From NCBI RefSeq assembly GCF_029392895.1, contig NZ_CP114200.1, positions 7,446,501 through 7,510,500 of the forward strand: a stretch of DNA of 64,000 nucleotides, in the 5' to 3' direction. Under the pieces are notes generated by a model. That model ran no database searches. It was given only the letters and a program-made list of their open reading frames with translations, and had not been told where the DNA came from. This document shows positions 63,070-64,000 of this stretch, one piece after another; positions within the stretch are counted from its first letter, which is position 1, and every line of letters starts with the position of its first letter. The position numbers and the translations under genes are program-made. This DNA is from Streptomyces sp. 71268 (GTDB lineage Bacteria > Actinomycetota > Actinomycetes > Streptomycetales > Streptomycetaceae).

Positions 63070-64000
63070 CTACCCGGCTGCCCCGAAGACGACGCTGGTG
63101 TTGATGCCGCCGAAGCCGAAGGCGTTGCTCAGCGCGTGGCGCGGCCGGGCCGCGACCGGCTGGGCCGGGGCGAGGCGCAGGGGCGCCGCCGCGGGGATGG
63201 GCTCGCGCAGGTTGGCGTTGGGGTGTACGAAGCCGAGCCGGAGTTGCTGCACACAGGCCACCGCCTCGATGGCCGCGGCCGCCCCGAGACAGTGCCCGGT
63301 CAGCGACTTGGTGGCGTTCACCCAGGGCTGCCCGACGTGCTCGCCGAGCAGTTCGCGCAGGGCCTCGGCCTCGGCCTCGTCGCCCTGCGGTGTGGAGGTG
63401 GCGTGCGCGTTCACGTAGTCCACCTGGGCGGAGGTCACGCCGGCGTCGGCGAGCGCGCGTCGCATGACGCGGACCTCGTCCGCGCGCGATGGCGAGGACA
63501 GTCGGCTGCCGTGCAGGGCGACGGCGCCGCCCAGCATGTGGGCCAGCGGCCGGGCGCCGCGCGCCGCGGCGTGCTCGACGGACTCCAGCACCAGCGCGGC
63601 GGCTCCCTCGCCGTAGACGAACCCGTCGTGCCCGGTGTCGAAGGGACGGCTGCGCTCGTGCGCCGGCTCCTGGACGGTCTTGGCGCCGAGCGCGCCGAGG
63701 TTGAAGAACGCCATCTGCTCGACGGGCGACAGTTCCGTCATCGGTGCGATGACCAGGCACGCGTCGACGTAGCCGGCCCGGACCAGGCGGAACCCGGTGA
63801 CCAGGCCGACGTTGCCGGCGGCCGACGCGCCGCCGGTGGTCACACCCTCGCCGAGGACGCCGAACAACTCGCTCGCCGTGCCCAGCAGATCGCTGTCCCA
63901 CAGGTCGATGGCGTAACTCGGGCGCACGAAGGAGGGTGCCTTGCGGTACTTGTCACCCATCTCCTGGTACAGCCGGTGCGCCTGGTTGCCGCCGGCGACG
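63070..64000 (-). CDS. Ketosynthase-like protein with Ser in place of the active-site Cys, 5' end beyond the window
   Basis: The C-terminal about 310 residues of a FabF-type ketosynthase are present; the start lies past the right edge. The nucleophile region reads VTTGGASAAGN: aligned to DTACSS, the Cys position holds Ser, while His residues in NAHATSTPQGD and TGHCLGAAAA with Lys in TKSLTG are kept. Such C-to-S ketosynthases decarboxylate malonyl-ACP to acetyl-ACP in HMG-synthase beta-branching cassettes (PksF, CurC, MupG types). The family is also found in other polyketide clusters. The adjoining genes are outside the window, so the pathway cannot be confirmed. Confidence 0.88.
   Translation of the reverse strand, partial: VAGGNQAHRLYQEMGDKYRKAPSFVRPSYAIDLWDSDLLGTASELFGVLGEGVTTGGASAAGNVGLVTGFRLVRAGYVDACLVIAPMTELSPVEQMAFFNLGALGAKTVQEPAHERSRPFDTGHDGFVYGEGAAALVLESVEHAAARGARPLAHMLGGAVALHGSRLSSPSRADEVRVMRRALADAGVTSAQVDYVNAHATSTPQGDEAEAEALRELLGEHVGQPWVNATKSLTGHCLGAAAAIEAVACVQQLRLGFVHPNANLREPIPAAAPLRLAPAQPVAARPRHALSNAFGFGGINTSVVFGAAG

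Overview
The window is very GC-rich, third codon positions are strongly G/C, and GTG starts and ATGA/GTGA stop-start overlaps are frequent. It carries an Rpf muralytic enzyme behind a c-di-AMP riboswitch, a WhiB-era actinomycete style of secreted subtilases, and polyketide, P450 and UbiA genes. Together these point to a Streptomyces-type actinomycete chromosome. I cannot name the species.

Layout. 1-6668: an edge-truncated secreted S15 peptidase, a Mut7-C RNase-like protein, a TetR regulator sharing an 18-bp operator with the alpha/beta hydrolase it probably controls, and a Ser/Thr kinase fused through one membrane helix to an extracellular solute-binding domain. 6669-11937: a ydaO (c-di-AMP) riboswitch upstream of an Rpf-LysM-M23 cell-wall hydrolase, a DUF1266 protein with an apparent frameshift, a 31-bp tandem repeat, a small secreted protein and a cupin. 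11959-17088: a patch with decay, holding an aminoglycoside-phosphotransferase-like tail, a GT-C-like membrane protein, a relic of a modular polyketide synthase (KR N-terminus joined to a thioesterase, several frameshifts), a GH18 hydrolase and an ABM monooxygenase. 17500-24557: a ribose-type ABC operon in which permease and binding protein are one polypeptide, followed by ribokinase, then a divergent nitrilase and threonine-synthase-like pair.

24631-33011: a lamin-tail secreted protein, a subtilase and a LuxR-type regulator separated by a cluster of four GTCCACG half-sites, and a YfhO-GT2-GtrA operon for decorating a cell-envelope polymer. 33088-36718: an operon of a small helical protein, a calpain-family protease and a lipoprotein, then a CBS protein. 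37772-42676: a tightly coupled five-gene cassette (UbiA, atypical P450, O-methyltransferase, DUF6875-like, DUF962) that looks like a small biosynthetic cluster. 42820-48160: decayed mobile DNA (IS701-type transposase, recombinase and integrase relics), an alanine/glycine:cation symporter, soxR, and two divergent identical-anticodon tRNA-Pro(GGG) genes, each followed by a terminator and integrase-end debris.

48503-64000: a SUKH-domain protein, a 1119-residue subtilase, a GntR/ABC-2 exporter operon with a palindromic operator, a secreted-type endonuclease/exonuclease/phosphatase protein, a DUF4232 lipoprotein, RNase HI, an SDR-type NAD(P)-binding protein, a one-helix membrane protein, and at the right edge a partial ketosynthase whose active-site Cys is replaced by Ser, as in decarboxylating ketosynthases of polyketide beta-branching cassettes.

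A recurring trait is a TANNNT box 6-8 nt before the start codon with no Shine-Dalgarno sequence (at least eight genes), which implies many leaderless transcripts.
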